A stretch of 64,000 bases of DNA from Zoroaster sp. YZ-2022 (taxonomy: Eukaryota > Echinodermata > Asteroidea > Forcipulatida > Zoroasteridae), in contig CM055816.1 in NCBI GenBank assembly GCA_029582265.1, forward strand, positions 29,370,366-29,434,365, in the 5' to 3' direction. A program made the translations under genes and the position numbers. This document shows positions 1-10,874 of this stretch, piece after piece (the stretch's first letter is position 1; the number at the start of each line of letters is the position of its first letter). Under the pieces are notes generated by a model that saw nothing but the letters and a program-made list of their open reading frames with translations, was not told the DNA's origin and searched no databases.

Positions 1-136
1 GGGGTTTTGGCGGAAACAAGAAGAAAAATAATTGAACGAAAACAATAGGCTTTCGGCGACCAGGCCGAAACCCTAAAAATGGTGATGCACATGGACACCA
101 GAAACTAGAGACTTGTTTGGGGGGCCTTAGCTACAC

Positions 137-733
137 CAGAATACATTAATTTGGAAATTAGCTTGTGTGCGTATTTGCAAAAAGGTATATGTTCAAGTTT
201 AAGAAATATTTCAAACACTCCCCCCCCCCCCCCAACTCTGGACAACGGCGGATCTAGACCCAAAGTTTAGGGGGGGCCAAATGCTCAGTGGAGGGGCGTA
301 TTTTCTGGTGGGGTTTGTTTGTTTTGTGGGTCACTGCTCCTGCTCGTACTCACAAGATTGAAATGCGTTTTATGCACGCGATGTTCGCGCCAAGTCTAAA
401 CGTAGGCCTACATTGCGGACGTTGCATGGCTCACCTAATATCCAGGAAACCCCACACAAACCAGTCGCGTGTGCATAAGCCATGCATACAATCACCGTGT
501 ACGCCTCGTCTAATGCAGCTTGGCTTAACTGCACAAACTACCATTGCAAATTTTGTGGCAATGTTGGATCGTGAGTAGGATTATGAACACATTCATGTAG
601 CCAATCAGTGTGTTGTAATTTGCATACTTTAACAAAAGCTGAACGTATAAGCAAGACTTAGCTGCACAAGGAGGGGGCGTAAAGTTGTGGGGTTTTGTTT
701 TGTCTCTTTTTCCCCCTTTTTTTTCTTCTTTTC

Positions 734-767
<34 letters not shown>

Positions 768-1248
768 GGGGGGGGGCGTACAGCTTCGGTTTTTAGAGGC
801 CATGGCCCCGTTAGCCCCTGGATCCGCCGTTGACTCTGGATGACCAAGTACAGGACCAATCCAAAAATGATAAATACGGTGACCTTACATTTCAACACTT
901 AACCTTGACAAAAATTAACTGCTGTCATTTGCAAACAATGAGAAATTTGTACCTTCAATGCAACAGATTCATCCTGGCTGTCCTCGGCAGAAGGCCAAGA
1001 TCCGTGTCCTTCAGAAGACACCCTCTGCTGTTGTCCACAAATCTGTACCAATGACAAAAATGACAAATTTACTGTGATGCCATTGTTAATCTTCCCCACG
1101 AATAATTATGTTGGAGAAACTTTTTCCTAAATTCAAACAGGAAATTATTTCCCTTTTATAACAAGTGACAAATAAGTAAGTTTAAGTAATGGATTTGGGA
1201 CATATTACAATTCAACCAATTGGTTGTTAATTTTGTTTTATTTATCTA

Positions 1249-1294
<46 letters not shown>

Positions 1295-1405
1295 TTTCAG
1301 GTCAGTTTCTCCATATAAATCTACTTTGTGTACGACCACATAAAAGGCTTGTGTCCCGTTTGTGTGATCCCCGCTACTGCCGTTACCCGGGTTGTTTGCA
1401 TCTGA
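137..1405. repeat. Duplicated locus, copy 1 (with hAT insertion)
   Basis: The parts 137-234 and 833-1,405 match 2,023-2,666 almost base for base. Differences are small, such as the length of the TA microsatellite and of a C run. Copy 1 is interrupted by a 590-bp element at 243-832 that copy 2 lacks. The TA microsatellite near 1,251-1,286 belongs to the unit. No coding sequence is recognised in it. Confidence 0.9.
243..832. mobile_element. Non-autonomous hAT-like element, 590 bp
   Basis: The ends are inverted repeats, CAACGGCGGATC on the left and GATCCGCCGTTG on the right. ACTCTGGA is present on both sides (235-242 and 833-840). The duplicate locus near 2,110 has this 8-mer once, so it is an empty site and fixes the boundaries. 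An 8-bp duplication and a GGCGGATC terminus fit the hAT superfamily. The interior holds a C/T-rich tract at about 700-767 followed by a G run. No transposase is seen, so it would need one in trans. Confidence 0.88.
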
Positions 1406-1508
1406 CCGGGGCTTGATCCCTGGCTACTCGGCAGATATGGTTTGGCCTCTGACCTGGCCCCATAGAGCAATAGATAATTGGCATAAGTGGACCGCCCACC
1501 AACATAGG

Positions 1509-1572
1509 GGCTGGTTAGCTCAGTTGGTAGAGCGCTCGTCTAGTGTTCGAGAGTTCGCGTCCGGCATCAGCC
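1509..1572 (+). pseudogene. tRNA-like relic (tRNA pseudogene or SINE head)
   Basis: The start GGCTGGT can pair with the end ATCAGCC as an acceptor stem. A good A box (TAGCTCAGTTGG) and D arm follow, then a CTCG/CGAG anticodon-type stem and a B-box-like AGTTCGCGTCC. At 64 bases it is too short for a working tRNA because the variable loop and part of the T stem are missing. It is read as a tRNA pseudogene or the head of a tRNA-derived SINE. Confidence 0.6.
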
Positions 1573-1597
1573 AATTTTTCTTTGCTCGCGAACCGTG

Positions 1598-1657
1598 TTA
1601 TATATATATATATATATACACACATATATATACACATATATATACATATATATACAC

Positions 1658-1690
<33 letters not shown>

Positions 1691-1731
1691 TCTATATCTA
1701 TATCTATATCTATATCTATCTATCTATCTAT
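1598..1731. repeat. TA / CATATA / ATCT microsatellite
   Basis: A low-complexity run of TA, ACACATATATA, CTATAT and TATC units. The tyrosine/isoleucine-rich reading frames across it come from the repeat and are not genes. Confidence 0.95.
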
Positions 1732-1927
1732 GTCTTACTTGGGGTGCTATATCACTTTTAAAAATATATTGCCTATGTTTGGCTCAAGAGATTCTAAAAA
1801 TAGAATTTAAAAATCGAACAAATTTTAAAAATGAATATCTTATTAAATGAACAAAAAACAATTTTTAAATTCAGATGTTGGAGACTGTTTAAAAGCGATA
1901 TTTAAAATGTGTTTGATTCTGACTGAC

Positions 1928-2022
1928 AGCCACACTGGCCAATCTGAAGACTATACACACCCAATCTGAAGACTACACACACCCAATCTGAAGACTACAC
2001 ACAATCTGAAGACTACACACAC
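1928..2022. repeat. Short tandem repeat, CAATCTGAAGACTACACACAC type
   Basis: About four imperfect head-to-tail copies of a unit of roughly 18-24 bases containing CAATCTGAAGACTA. They lie directly before copy 2 of the duplicated locus. Confidence 0.85.
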
Positions 2023-2524
2023 CCAGAATACATTAATTTGGAAATTAGCTTGTGTGCGTATTTGCAAAAAGGTATATGTTCAAGTTTAAGAAATATTTCA
2101 AACACCCCAACTCTGGATGACCAAGTACAGGACCAATCAAAAATGATAAATACGGTGACCTTACATTTCAACACTTAACCTTGACAAAAATTAACTGCTG
2201 TCATTTGCAAACAATGAGAAATTTGTACCTTCAATGCAACAGATTCATCCTGGCTGTCCTCGGCAGAAGGCCAAGATCCGTGTCCTTCAGAAGACACCCT
2301 CTGCTGTTGTCCACAAATCTGTACCAATGACAAAAATGACAAATTTACTGTGATGCCATTGTTAATCTTCCCCACGAATAATTATGTTGGAGAAACTTTT
2401 TCCTAAATTCAAACAGGAAATTATTTCCCTTTTATAACAAGTGACAAATAAGTAAGTTTAAGTAATGGATTTGGGACATATTACAATTCAACCAATTGGT
2501 TGTTAATTTTGTTTTATTTATCTA

Positions 2525-2563
<39 letters not shown>

Positions 2564-2666
2564 TTTCAGGTCAGTTTCATAAATCTACTTTGTGGACGAC
2601 CACATAAAAGGCTTGTGTCCCGTTTGTGTGATCCCCGCTACTGCCGTTACCCGGGTTGTTTGCATC
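2023..2666. repeat. Duplicated locus, copy 2 (empty hAT site)
   Basis: Near-identical to the parts of copy 1 outside the hAT element, including its own TA microsatellite. It runs straight into the assembly gap, so it may be a true tandem duplication or two haplotypes placed side by side. Confidence 0.9.
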
Positions 2667-3166
2667 NNNNNNNNNNNNNNNNNNNNNNNNNNNNNNNNNN
2701 NNNNNNNNNNNNNNNNNNNNNNNNNNNNNNNNNNNNNNNNNNNNNNNNNNNNNNNNNNNNNNNNNNNNNNNNNNNNNNNNNNNNNNNNNNNNNNNNNNNN
2801 NNNNNNNNNNNNNNNNNNNNNNNNNNNNNNNNNNNNNNNNNNNNNNNNNNNNNNNNNNNNNNNNNNNNNNNNNNNNNNNNNNNNNNNNNNNNNNNNNNNN
2901 NNNNNNNNNNNNNNNNNNNNNNNNNNNNNNNNNNNNNNNNNNNNNNNNNNNNNNNNNNNNNNNNNNNNNNNNNNNNNNNNNNNNNNNNNNNNNNNNNNNN
3001 NNNNNNNNNNNNNNNNNNNNNNNNNNNNNNNNNNNNNNNNNNNNNNNNNNNNNNNNNNNNNNNNNNNNNNNNNNNNNNNNNNNNNNNNNNNNNNNNNNNN
3101 NNNNNNNNNNNNNNNNNNNNNNNNNNNNNNNNNNNNNNNNNNNNNNNNNNNNNNNNNNNNNNNNNN
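2667..3166. other. Assembly gap (500 N)
   Basis: Unknown sequence. The round size suggests a scaffolding gap. Reading frames spanning it mean nothing. The 250 bases after the gap hold no feature I recognise. Confidence 0.99.
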
Positions 3167-3418
3167 TTCATTAGTTTTGCCATTATTCTGGACCCCAAGA
3201 ATCAGTGCTTATTGAAATTTAGATACCAAGGAAAAGTGTTGATCAACCATATCTTTAAAGGCTTTCTAACAGTATGGACTCCCAAAATGGTAGACCCTAT
3301 GGACAAAGTTTCAGTCTGAGAAAACCTTTCTAATCCTAATTTACATGTATGCCAGCATGCCATGTCCAGCAAAATGTTATAAACATAAAAATATACTCCA
3401 TAATCATAAAACACATAT

Positions 3419-3849
3419 GTGACCGTCCACCACGGACGGGCTGTAAAAAGTCGCTGCGTTGATTTAACAGATGCGGCTTGAAATGCATGAAAAAATCGGT
3501 TAGGATTTGGCCATTTTGGTATTTTTTAGAAATGAAAAGTTTGAAATATTTATCGCTGGTTCTGAAAATTTCAAAATTAGAATTCAATTTCAAAAATCAT
3601 GAAAATACATTTCTTTTCGGGCAATGAGTTCATAAATCTATACAAAATGTAAGGTTATATGAAGTTTATATGAAAGTGTAAGTAATTGATGTAATGACTT
3701 TGATATCACCATAACTTCGTGTAGGAATGTAGGAATGACTTGTGTTTGGTATCATTTTAAACCTTATGATATACTCTTTCCAAAAATATATGAACCTCCA
3801 AATGTGAAATTTTCGACTTTACAGCCCTTTGTGGTGGATGGTCACATAT
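3419..3849. mobile_element. TIR element (MITE-like), about 430 bp
   Basis: The left end TGTGACCGTCCACCACGGAC and the right end (reverse complement TGTGACCATCCACCACAAAG) form inverted repeats of about 30 bases, each followed inward by GGGCTGTAAA. Flanking bases are ATA/TAT on both sides, so the target duplication is probably TA-type. There is no open reading frame. The superfamily is not certain. Confidence 0.75.
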
Positions 3850-4094
3850 AAATACATCAAAAATGAAAAGATCATTAAAATTAACAAATGTGGTTATATA
3901 TGGCAAGACTGAGGAGGAATTCTTCAATTCCTATAACCAAAAGGTACAGTCTACCAATAAAATAAATGTACAAAAAATAAATATAGAGATCTATATGAAT
4001 TAAAATCTAAACACATTATTAAATAGAATAACCAGCATTCAATTAAAACATTGAAACAAGACAAACAATAAACCTATTACAATGTATGTAGATT

Positions 4095-4350
4095 CATATC
4101 AACTAACTTTAGTAAAAGACTGTTTGCAGCAACACCATGCAGAAATTCCCCAACTGAGCAGTAACTAGTCACTGAAAAGAGCTGGAGCCCACAACCCAAT
4201 GCCCCAACCAGCATGCCCGATTCGGCTGAGCTGCAACTCCAGCTCTCCCCAGAACCAACTACCACCCAACCCGAGAACCCAACACGGCACCACCACAAAC
4301 GAGTCCCCCACCTATCATTTTCACCATGCAAAAGCTACAATATTACTCAC
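4095..4350 (-). mobile_element. Decayed Penelope-like element tail
   Basis: Read on the minus strand, about 4,200-4,100 gives degenerate matches to the tail shared by the other PLE copies: CTCCAGCTCTTTTCAG, a CAGTTGGGGAATT block, then CACCATG and a fragment like GCAATTAGTCTTACT. A plus-strand scrap at 4,313-4,350 (TATCATTTTCACCATGCAAA) matches the far end of the same tail, so the relic is rearranged. Confidence 0.55.
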
Positions 4351-4929
4351 CCCAACTTGGAGTTCAAGAAGAAAACTGTTGGCTACTCATTCGTAAATGT
4401 AAGCAATGGATGTTGAACAACAAATTTCAATGGGAAGAGAGTTCCAGGCAGACAATGAAAAAGGAATACTTTAAAGTGTTACACCTTGAAAGGAATTAGG
4501 AAGGTGGGGAAATCTCTCACGGTGGTTAATTTGGAACAACGAGGTTGTCCAATACCAGTGTGATTATAGAAAATTTGGAAACAAAAACAAAAGACTCAAC
4601 AGTTTTTTACTTCTTGATTCAAAGCGAGGTGAATTCAGTGATGCCAATCTTTGGGAATAATCCAAATAGTCCAGCCGAATTATGGTTAATTAAAAGATTG
4701 TTTGAAAAAATATCTAGTAAAATCACACTGGATCTTTTCGATCCGATTAACATTACACTTTGTGGGTTGATTCCATACAATGCACGTACATTCAACAATT
4801 GGTCTACATATAACTTGGTAAAGCTGAAATGAAACTTTAGTGTGCCCACTAGATTCTCTTAATGAAACCTAGAATTTGTGGCTTTAGAACAAACTGAGTT
4901 TTCACATGACTTTTCAATTAAAGGTCCTG
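4351..4929. other. No recognised feature
   Basis: A 95-codon open frame lies at 4,545-4,832 on the plus strand. I recognise no domain, and it abuts LINE debris. I see no splice or promoter support for it. Confidence 0.4.
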
Positions 4930-5480
4930 ATTGCCTAGGATATTGTAATTACACAGTGAAAACAAATGTTGGACGTCTCCGGGAAAAGCGGGTAACAAAG
5001 GGTACATTTTGATGGATTTAGTGACATACCATTGCTTTTTACTCCATGAAATTACATTATCAAGTACAAATTGTAATGCATAAGCATCGACTTGGTTGGT
5101 AACAGGTCTAAAGATGACAGTGTCATCAGCATTGGACAGGTACAATAGTACCAGGAGACACAGTCTTGGAGATCATTTGTAAAAGTATTTTATAAACAAA
5201 AGGGGTCACAGAGAGCGGATCCATGTGGGACTCCATCGGCCAACCAACCTGACAGGGGTAGATATTTCACCCTGTACACAACACTCTGAAACCTGTTATG
5301 TAAAAGTCTTGTATCCAGCCGCAAGCTGTTGTCTAATATCTAAGTGATGCAATTTATTAATCAACAAAGTTATGTAACAGGAGTTGTCCAAAAGCCCATG
5401 TCCAGTCTAAAAAAAATACAGTGAACATCAGGAGGGTTTCTTTGGTCAAGGATACTGGCCCAATCATGAAATATTTTGGA
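4930..5480 (-). pseudogene. LINE reverse transcriptase fragment (non-LTR), antisense
   Basis: On the minus strand the frames spell a broken non-LTR reverse transcriptase. Near 5,250-5,200 there is a GVPHGSALCDPF-like block, corresponding to the GVPQGSVLGP motif. At 5,140-5,120 comes NADDTVIF, corresponding to YADDT. It is followed by ALQFVLDNVISWSKKQW, the usual spacer after the active site. The first residue of the YADD box is changed and at least two frameshifts separate the blocks, so it is dead. The clade cannot be named from this fragment. Confidence 0.72.
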
Positions 5481-5582
5481 CGAGGAGACTATTACAGGAA
5501 AAAACCAGGCCCTGAATCCAAATTGAAAAGGAGACCAACAGTTCAGAGTTGGTGATACAATAAGCGTAAATGTGATCCATAT

Positions 5583-5945
5583 ACATACATGTAATAATAA
5601 TAATAATAATAATGTGTGGACTTATATAGGCGCACATATCCACCAACTGAGTGGTGCTCAAAGGCGCATTATATTATTACCCCTGCTCATAAAGGCTCAT
5701 AAATCATTCCTGAAACCATCTCCAGCTCCCTGGGGAGTATACAGCTCAATTGCTGCCATTACAGGCGCATATAGGGTTAATCAACCAACTCTGACCTCAC
5801 AGGTACCCATTTAACCCCTGGGTGGAGAGAAGCAATTATGGTTAAAGTGTCTTGCTCAAGGACACAAGTGTCACGGCCGGGTTTGAACCCACATTCTGCC
5901 TGCTAACACTAGAACTTGAGTCGGTAAGCTAGACTGCTAAACGTA
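5583..5945. mobile_element. SINE-like dispersed repeat with AAT head
   Basis: An AAT run is followed by a TTATATAGGCGCACATATCCACC block and later by a tRNA-like stretch with a B-box-like GGGTTTGAACCC near 5,880. Related heads, an AAT run plus GCGCACAT, recur at 10,664 and 19,083, so this is a dispersed family. No coding capacity. Confidence 0.6.
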
Positions 5946-6430
5946 CGACACTACATATGATTCTCTCAAGCAACTTACAAATTACTGACATATTACTCTG
6001 TCAGCATTTGTGAAAGCTATTTCAACTACATGTATTTCAGCTCACAAATTTTTGTGGTACATTTTGGAAACAAATTCTTAATCTTAACTACTAATTAGGT
6101 CTGGGCCGAATAGTGAAAAAATACTACTTGATTAATCGTCAGCAACTATTTGTGAATAACAAACTATTCCGAGATAAGTTGAACAAACTTTTTTGTGTTG
6201 AACAATCACGAATGTGTGTTTACAATGTGTTTTCATGCCTTATTTTACAACTGTTAATAAAAAGATATTACATGTACATACTGTGTACATACACATGTAC
6301 ATAAAATGTTTTACACAAGTTATTGTCTCAAGTTTTTATTAGAATTTAACGACAAAATGTAAAGAAATAAATGGAAAAGATGACTAGCAGAAAGATGCAA
6401 CCGAGCAGACATTGCTCACCATTTTGCATG
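5946..6430. other. No gene; possible transposon end near 6,098
   Basis: AT-rich. GGGCCGAATAGTGAAAAAAT near 6,103 has a loosely inverted partner near 8,230-8,280, described in the findings. Confidence 0.35.
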
Positions 6431-6439
6431 TATATATTT

Positions 6440-7520
6440 TTTGTCTATGCATTGTTTGCAGTCTTGCAACAGTATGGTGTCCCTCACAAACTGGTCACCA
6501 TCATCAAGGACATGTACAACAAGCCCAAGAGCTGCATTAGAATAAGCAATGAATACACCAACTGGTTTCTAACTACAATTGGCGTTCGGCAGGGCTGCCT
6601 TCTATCTCCTGATATGTTTAAATTCTTCCTGGAAAACATCTTATCCGAGGCTTTTGCTGAATGTGACCAACTTGGGTTAAAAATATATAAATGTGGTGAA
6701 ACGGGTACAGACTCACGGGACCTGTGTTTCAGCTGAGCATCCCATTCTCTTAGCTTAGACAAGAACCCGACCTCCAGACCCTTCTCGATAGAGTCCATGA
6801 GACAAGCAAGAAGTATGGGATGAAGATCAGCCTACCAAAGAACCAAAGTAATGGTTTTCACTATTGAAGAGCAAGACACAGCAACCATCATGATAATTGG
6901 AACAGCACTTGAACAGGTATCAGAGTGACTTTGACATCATAATGACTCCTCCTGCGAGATAAAACACAGGCTGATACTAGCATCCATGGTCTTTGAAGCT
7001 ACAGAGGATCTGGAAAGATGAAGATGTTTCTGAGATAGCGAGCTGGAGTCTTGTAGATGCACTCTTTCGTTTATCCTGTGCTGCTATATGGTGCAGAAGC
7101 CTGGACCATCAAGAAAGGCAGAACAAAAGAAATTAAAAACCTTCCAGATGCGCTGTTGCACTGGAGAATCCTGAACATCTCCTGGCAAGACAAGGTGCGA
7201 GAAACAAAAGAAGTGTTGAGGAGAATTTCCAGCCTGATGATAACCTACCACAGAAAATCACCTTCCTGCGCATCTACAAAGCAAAACTTGCCTGGTTTTG
7301 GCCACATAGTGAGAATGGAGAACACTAGATTACCAAAACGCATCCTGCTAGAAACAGTCATTGAGAAAAACAGACAGGGTTAGGCCAAGGCAGAGATGGG
7401 AAAATGACATCATTGACAACAGCACCTTCTACCTGGAATACCGTATAGCGCAAGATAGGCAGGAGTGGAGAAAGAAAATTTGTGAAGCCAACGTCCCCCG
7501 GGACACGGTGCAAGATTAAA
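6440..7520 (+). pseudogene. Non-LTR retrotransposon reverse transcriptase, decayed
   Basis: The first block (about 6,460-6,735) contains QYGVPHKLVTIIKDMYNKPK, then WFLTTIGVRQGCLLSPDMF and LENILSEAF. These match the palm region of LINE reverse transcriptases (GVRQGC-LSP motif). After several stops and frameshifts a C-terminal block at 7,057-7,380 reads LLYGAEAWTIKK, LHWRILNISWQDKV and GHIVRMENTRLPKRIL, the familiar tail before an RPRQRWENDI block near 7,390. The order and spacing are those of one ORF2-type protein. The YADD active site is not readable. The endonuclease region is missing upstream, so the copy is also 5' truncated. Confidence 0.8.
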
Positions 7521-9099
7521 TTAGATTAAATTAGATGCATTGTACCTGGCCGTATCACCACAACACCAAGTCAGTGTGACATGGTCGGGTACCCCCTGAA
7601 AAACATGCTTGCACTATTGCGTGAAGAGTAAACATTGTTTACCTAAACTACCCTTGATAACTACCCTTGATAATCATGCATGTCAGTAACCCGGCTTGCG
7701 CACACATTGCTTCTGTGCAATCATACAGAAAACATTTTTATTTCGTTTCATTTAAACTTTTCAAAGCCATGGCTAAGATGTTGCTACATGTACATGTACC
7801 TCATCAACCCCAATTTGGGGTAAAGTGGTAAAAATATTCACGAGTAGTATTTTCTACTACATGGGCAGCTCATGAATGACTTAGACAGAAACTCGAGTTG
7901 TAAACAAAAAAACTTAAGTGTTTGATGACTGGTACAGTCTTTCTGAATTTGTTCAGGATTTATCTCTAAGCTTTTACTTGCTGAACCACACTTCAAACAC
8001 GTTTGTTTTTAAATTTGCCTGATCATCCACGGACAAAATGTACATGTACATGTACATGTATGTACAGTGTAGCTGTATGAATTATTGCATCTCGTCTAAT
8101 CTGTGTGACGTGGCGCATGAATAATTGTTCGCAATTACCGGATAGTTCATTACCCACGAATAGTTTAGTGGTATTCGTACCATCGCGATTAATCAAATGG
8201 TTAAAAACCAGGGATTACGATTAGATTAGCAATTACTATTCGTGAATAATCAAATAAGTTAACTATTTGTCCGGAAGCTTGACCACAATGATTTTGTTCA
8301 TTATTTTTAAAAGTAATATGAGCATCGACTTCAGGCCAAAAAGTGGGAAAATATTTAGCTAAATACAATGTGATTATTGGGAAATGGAATCAGGCAAGAG
8401 CACAGTACAAATCCACAACAGCTTTAGTGTTCTAGATGCTCTGTGATGAAATCTAATGCATGTTTTTTAAACATATATTACATTACATGTACTCATGGAG
8501 AATTATAAAATATTCTTATCTGGGTCAGGTGTTTTTCTTTATTATTATACACGGTTGAAAATGTACATGTATACAAAAATATGATAGAAATTTATAACAA
8601 GCCAGGCAGAATTATTGGATAGATTATTGCATTTGTAATCCCCTCTAAAATCATTACGGCATGGGAGCAGGGATTAAAAAAAACATATCCTTAAGGATTT
8701 CAGCCCCTGCAACATTTGGTTAATTTTCCTTTTGTGACATGACACATGACCACAGCATTGCCTTCATTAGATAAGTCACTTGTAGATCTCCAGCATGCAT
8801 GATGGCATTTCACTGTGGACTGAATGACACATTCTCCATTGGAGGACTCAATATCCAGTGGCTAAGAGAAACAGGATATCCTTAGGAAAGGGGTGGGGGC
8901 ACTAAGAGAAATATGTAGAGAGGAGAACAAAATATCATGGTACAAGGGAAGCAGAATATCTGTCACACCACATTGCCCATATAAATATGGTATTCAGCAA
9001 ATACATGTTTTGATTGGTATTTTACACAAAAATCAATTGAGGACACACGACAACCAAGGACCTATTGTTCCTTTTGTTACAATTCCTGTGTTTTGAGTT
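7521..9099. other. Intergenic; ACATGT islands
   Basis: Short (ACATGT)n runs occur near 7,785-7,800 and 8,038-8,064; they recur across the window. AATAGT/ATTCGTGAATAATCAAAT motifs cluster at 8,150-8,280. No coding exon is recognised. Confidence 0.5.
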
Positions 9100-10039
9100 T
9101 AGGGGTCATTCCATGCCAACTCTCACCTAGAGGTTGTCAGTGACCAACTCAGATTTTGCGATTTTTTTTTCACCATACCTCTATGGGAGTAATGAACACA
9201 ACAAATTTTTGCTCCCAACTCCAAGTCATTTCTGAGATATGGGCCCCTGAAAAATATAGCCATTCCCCCCTTTTCTCCCTCCAAGTTGCGTTGATATTTT
9301 TTTTCCCATTGTCAGAGGCCTATATGTCACAATTGGGTGAATATATTTTGCTGCAAATTGTTATACAGGGTAAATGGCACTCAATCTGCTAGAATCTGCA
9401 AAATTAGTAGTATGACATATCCTTTTCAAGTTAGGGTCCTTCAAACCCACAATTGAGCCATTAATTGAACCCATTTTTGAGCCATTGAGCATATTTTACA
9501 TGCATACAAATCTAGATGCATGTACATGTATCTGCCCCAAACAAGGATGGACCAATCATACCTTCATTGGAGGTTTCGCTAATGGATGGTTGACCAGGTG
9601 GGCCACTACCCATGTAACTGAAACTCTTACATCTTCAAATATTTTATCCTATCTACATGTATGTCTGTTAGAAAATTCGCTTAATATACAGTATACATAC
9701 AGTACAATGTACTGTATGTACATGTACAATGTATATGCATACCCCAAACACTTTTTGTTTTATTCAAATGCACACCATCAAGGGCAGATCTAGAACAAAA
9801 TATTTGAGGAGGCGTGCCTCGAGCACAAAGCTCATCTAAGACAAGGGGTCTGGACCTCACATAAGGGCCTTGGAAATTTTTGTTTTGATTGTAGGCACTC
9901 CCTAATGCAATATCACCATTTTCAGGACCAAGATTCAAAGTATTTGGAGACCATGGACACATTTTTAAAACATTTTTGGACCACATGGTGAAGGCACATG
10001 AGTGAAGGCACACGGTGAAAATGAACAAAGTTCCACCAA
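9100..10039. other. Intergenic; hAT-end-like scrap
   Basis: No gene is recognised. At 9,781-9,800 AGGGCAGATCTAGAAC resembles one end of the hAT-like elements elsewhere in the window, but I found no partner end. The palindromic TACATACAGTACAATGTACTGTATGTACATGTAC stretch near 9,693-9,727 is another ACATGT-type island. Confidence 0.35.
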
Positions 10040-10485
10040 ACTTTCACAGACTGTAAAATTCTAAGCCAGATCCCAGCTACAGGCGGGAGTATACTGGGTC
10101 CCTTGTGAGTGTGGCAAAGTCTACTGTACATTGGGAAACAGACAGAATTTCCCAAGAAGGCTGAAAGAACACTGAGCACACAGCCTCCATAGGAGATTTC
10201 AAAGTCTGCCATTGTGAAGCACTCCCCTTTCAAGCATGACACTGTTCCCCAAGACAGCCGGTTTATACATCAGCGATATTTGGTGACCCATACTACGGAC
10301 TGAAGGTTCTTCTACATGTACATCCAAAGTCCACAACCCAACCCAGACGAGGGATCTCCTACATGTACATGTACATCCTAATTAAGTCATCCACCTTCCT
10401 CTTCCAGTGCTTGTTAACAACTGATTCAGTTCAGTGAACACACCTCCTCTCCCCTCAGTCCAAGGATCGAAGACTCCGTTCTACT
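10040..10485 (+). pseudogene. Penelope-like element copy A: GIY-YIG remnant and 3' region
   Basis: The DNA follows the PLE at 62,050-62,520 block by block: the GGGAGTATACTGGGTCCC segment (GIY motif), GTGAGTGTGGCAAAGTCTAC, then AAAGAACACTGAGCACAC, CATGACACTGTTCCCCAAGA and ATCAGCGATATTTGG. It continues into the untranslated tail (GTGCTTGTTAACAACTGATT). Frameshifts and a deletion near 10,225 destroy the nuclease. ACATGT repeats have expanded inside it at 10,313 and 10,362-10,378. Homology breaks near 10,485 and seems to resume at about 15,340. Confidence 0.8.
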
Positions 10486-10663
10486 TGATCCCACATTGCG
10501 GGTCTGATCCCACAATGCAGGAACAGACCCCGTATTGCAGGATCAAAGGGCGATCAACCGTAAGTGGGAACGCTAGGGCGATCAGGATCAGACCCCGCAA
10601 TTTTGATCCACTTTTTTAAGGTGGACCACAGGAGGATCAGACCCCGCAAAGGGTGATCCGGAT

Positions 10664-10760
10664 CAATAAAAATAATAATAATAATAAAGATTTGTAGCGC
10701 GCACATACACGTACATGTATCCACCCTGCTGGGCGCTCAAGGCGCGGAAACAAAGAAAAA
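10664..10760. mobile_element. SINE-like head with AAT run
   Basis: AATAATAATAATAAAGATTTGTAG is followed by CGCGCACATAC, an ACATGT run and GGGCGCTCAAGGCGC. This matches the start of the repeat at 5,583 and the scrap at 19,083. Confidence 0.5.
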
Positions 10761-10874
10761 ACATGAATACAAACAATCTACAATGATAGCATACGAAAAA
10801 ATATATATATATACACATGTACATGTATGTACTGAGATACATGTACTGTACATGTACATGTACCTACAATGCAA

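Noticed and set aside
1392..1850. Tyrosine/isoleucine-rich frames
   Set aside because: Direct translation of a TA/CATATA microsatellite.
2592..3319. Open frames of 170-234 codons over the first gap
   Set aside because: They consist almost entirely of N; the same applies to the frames at 29,088-29,786.
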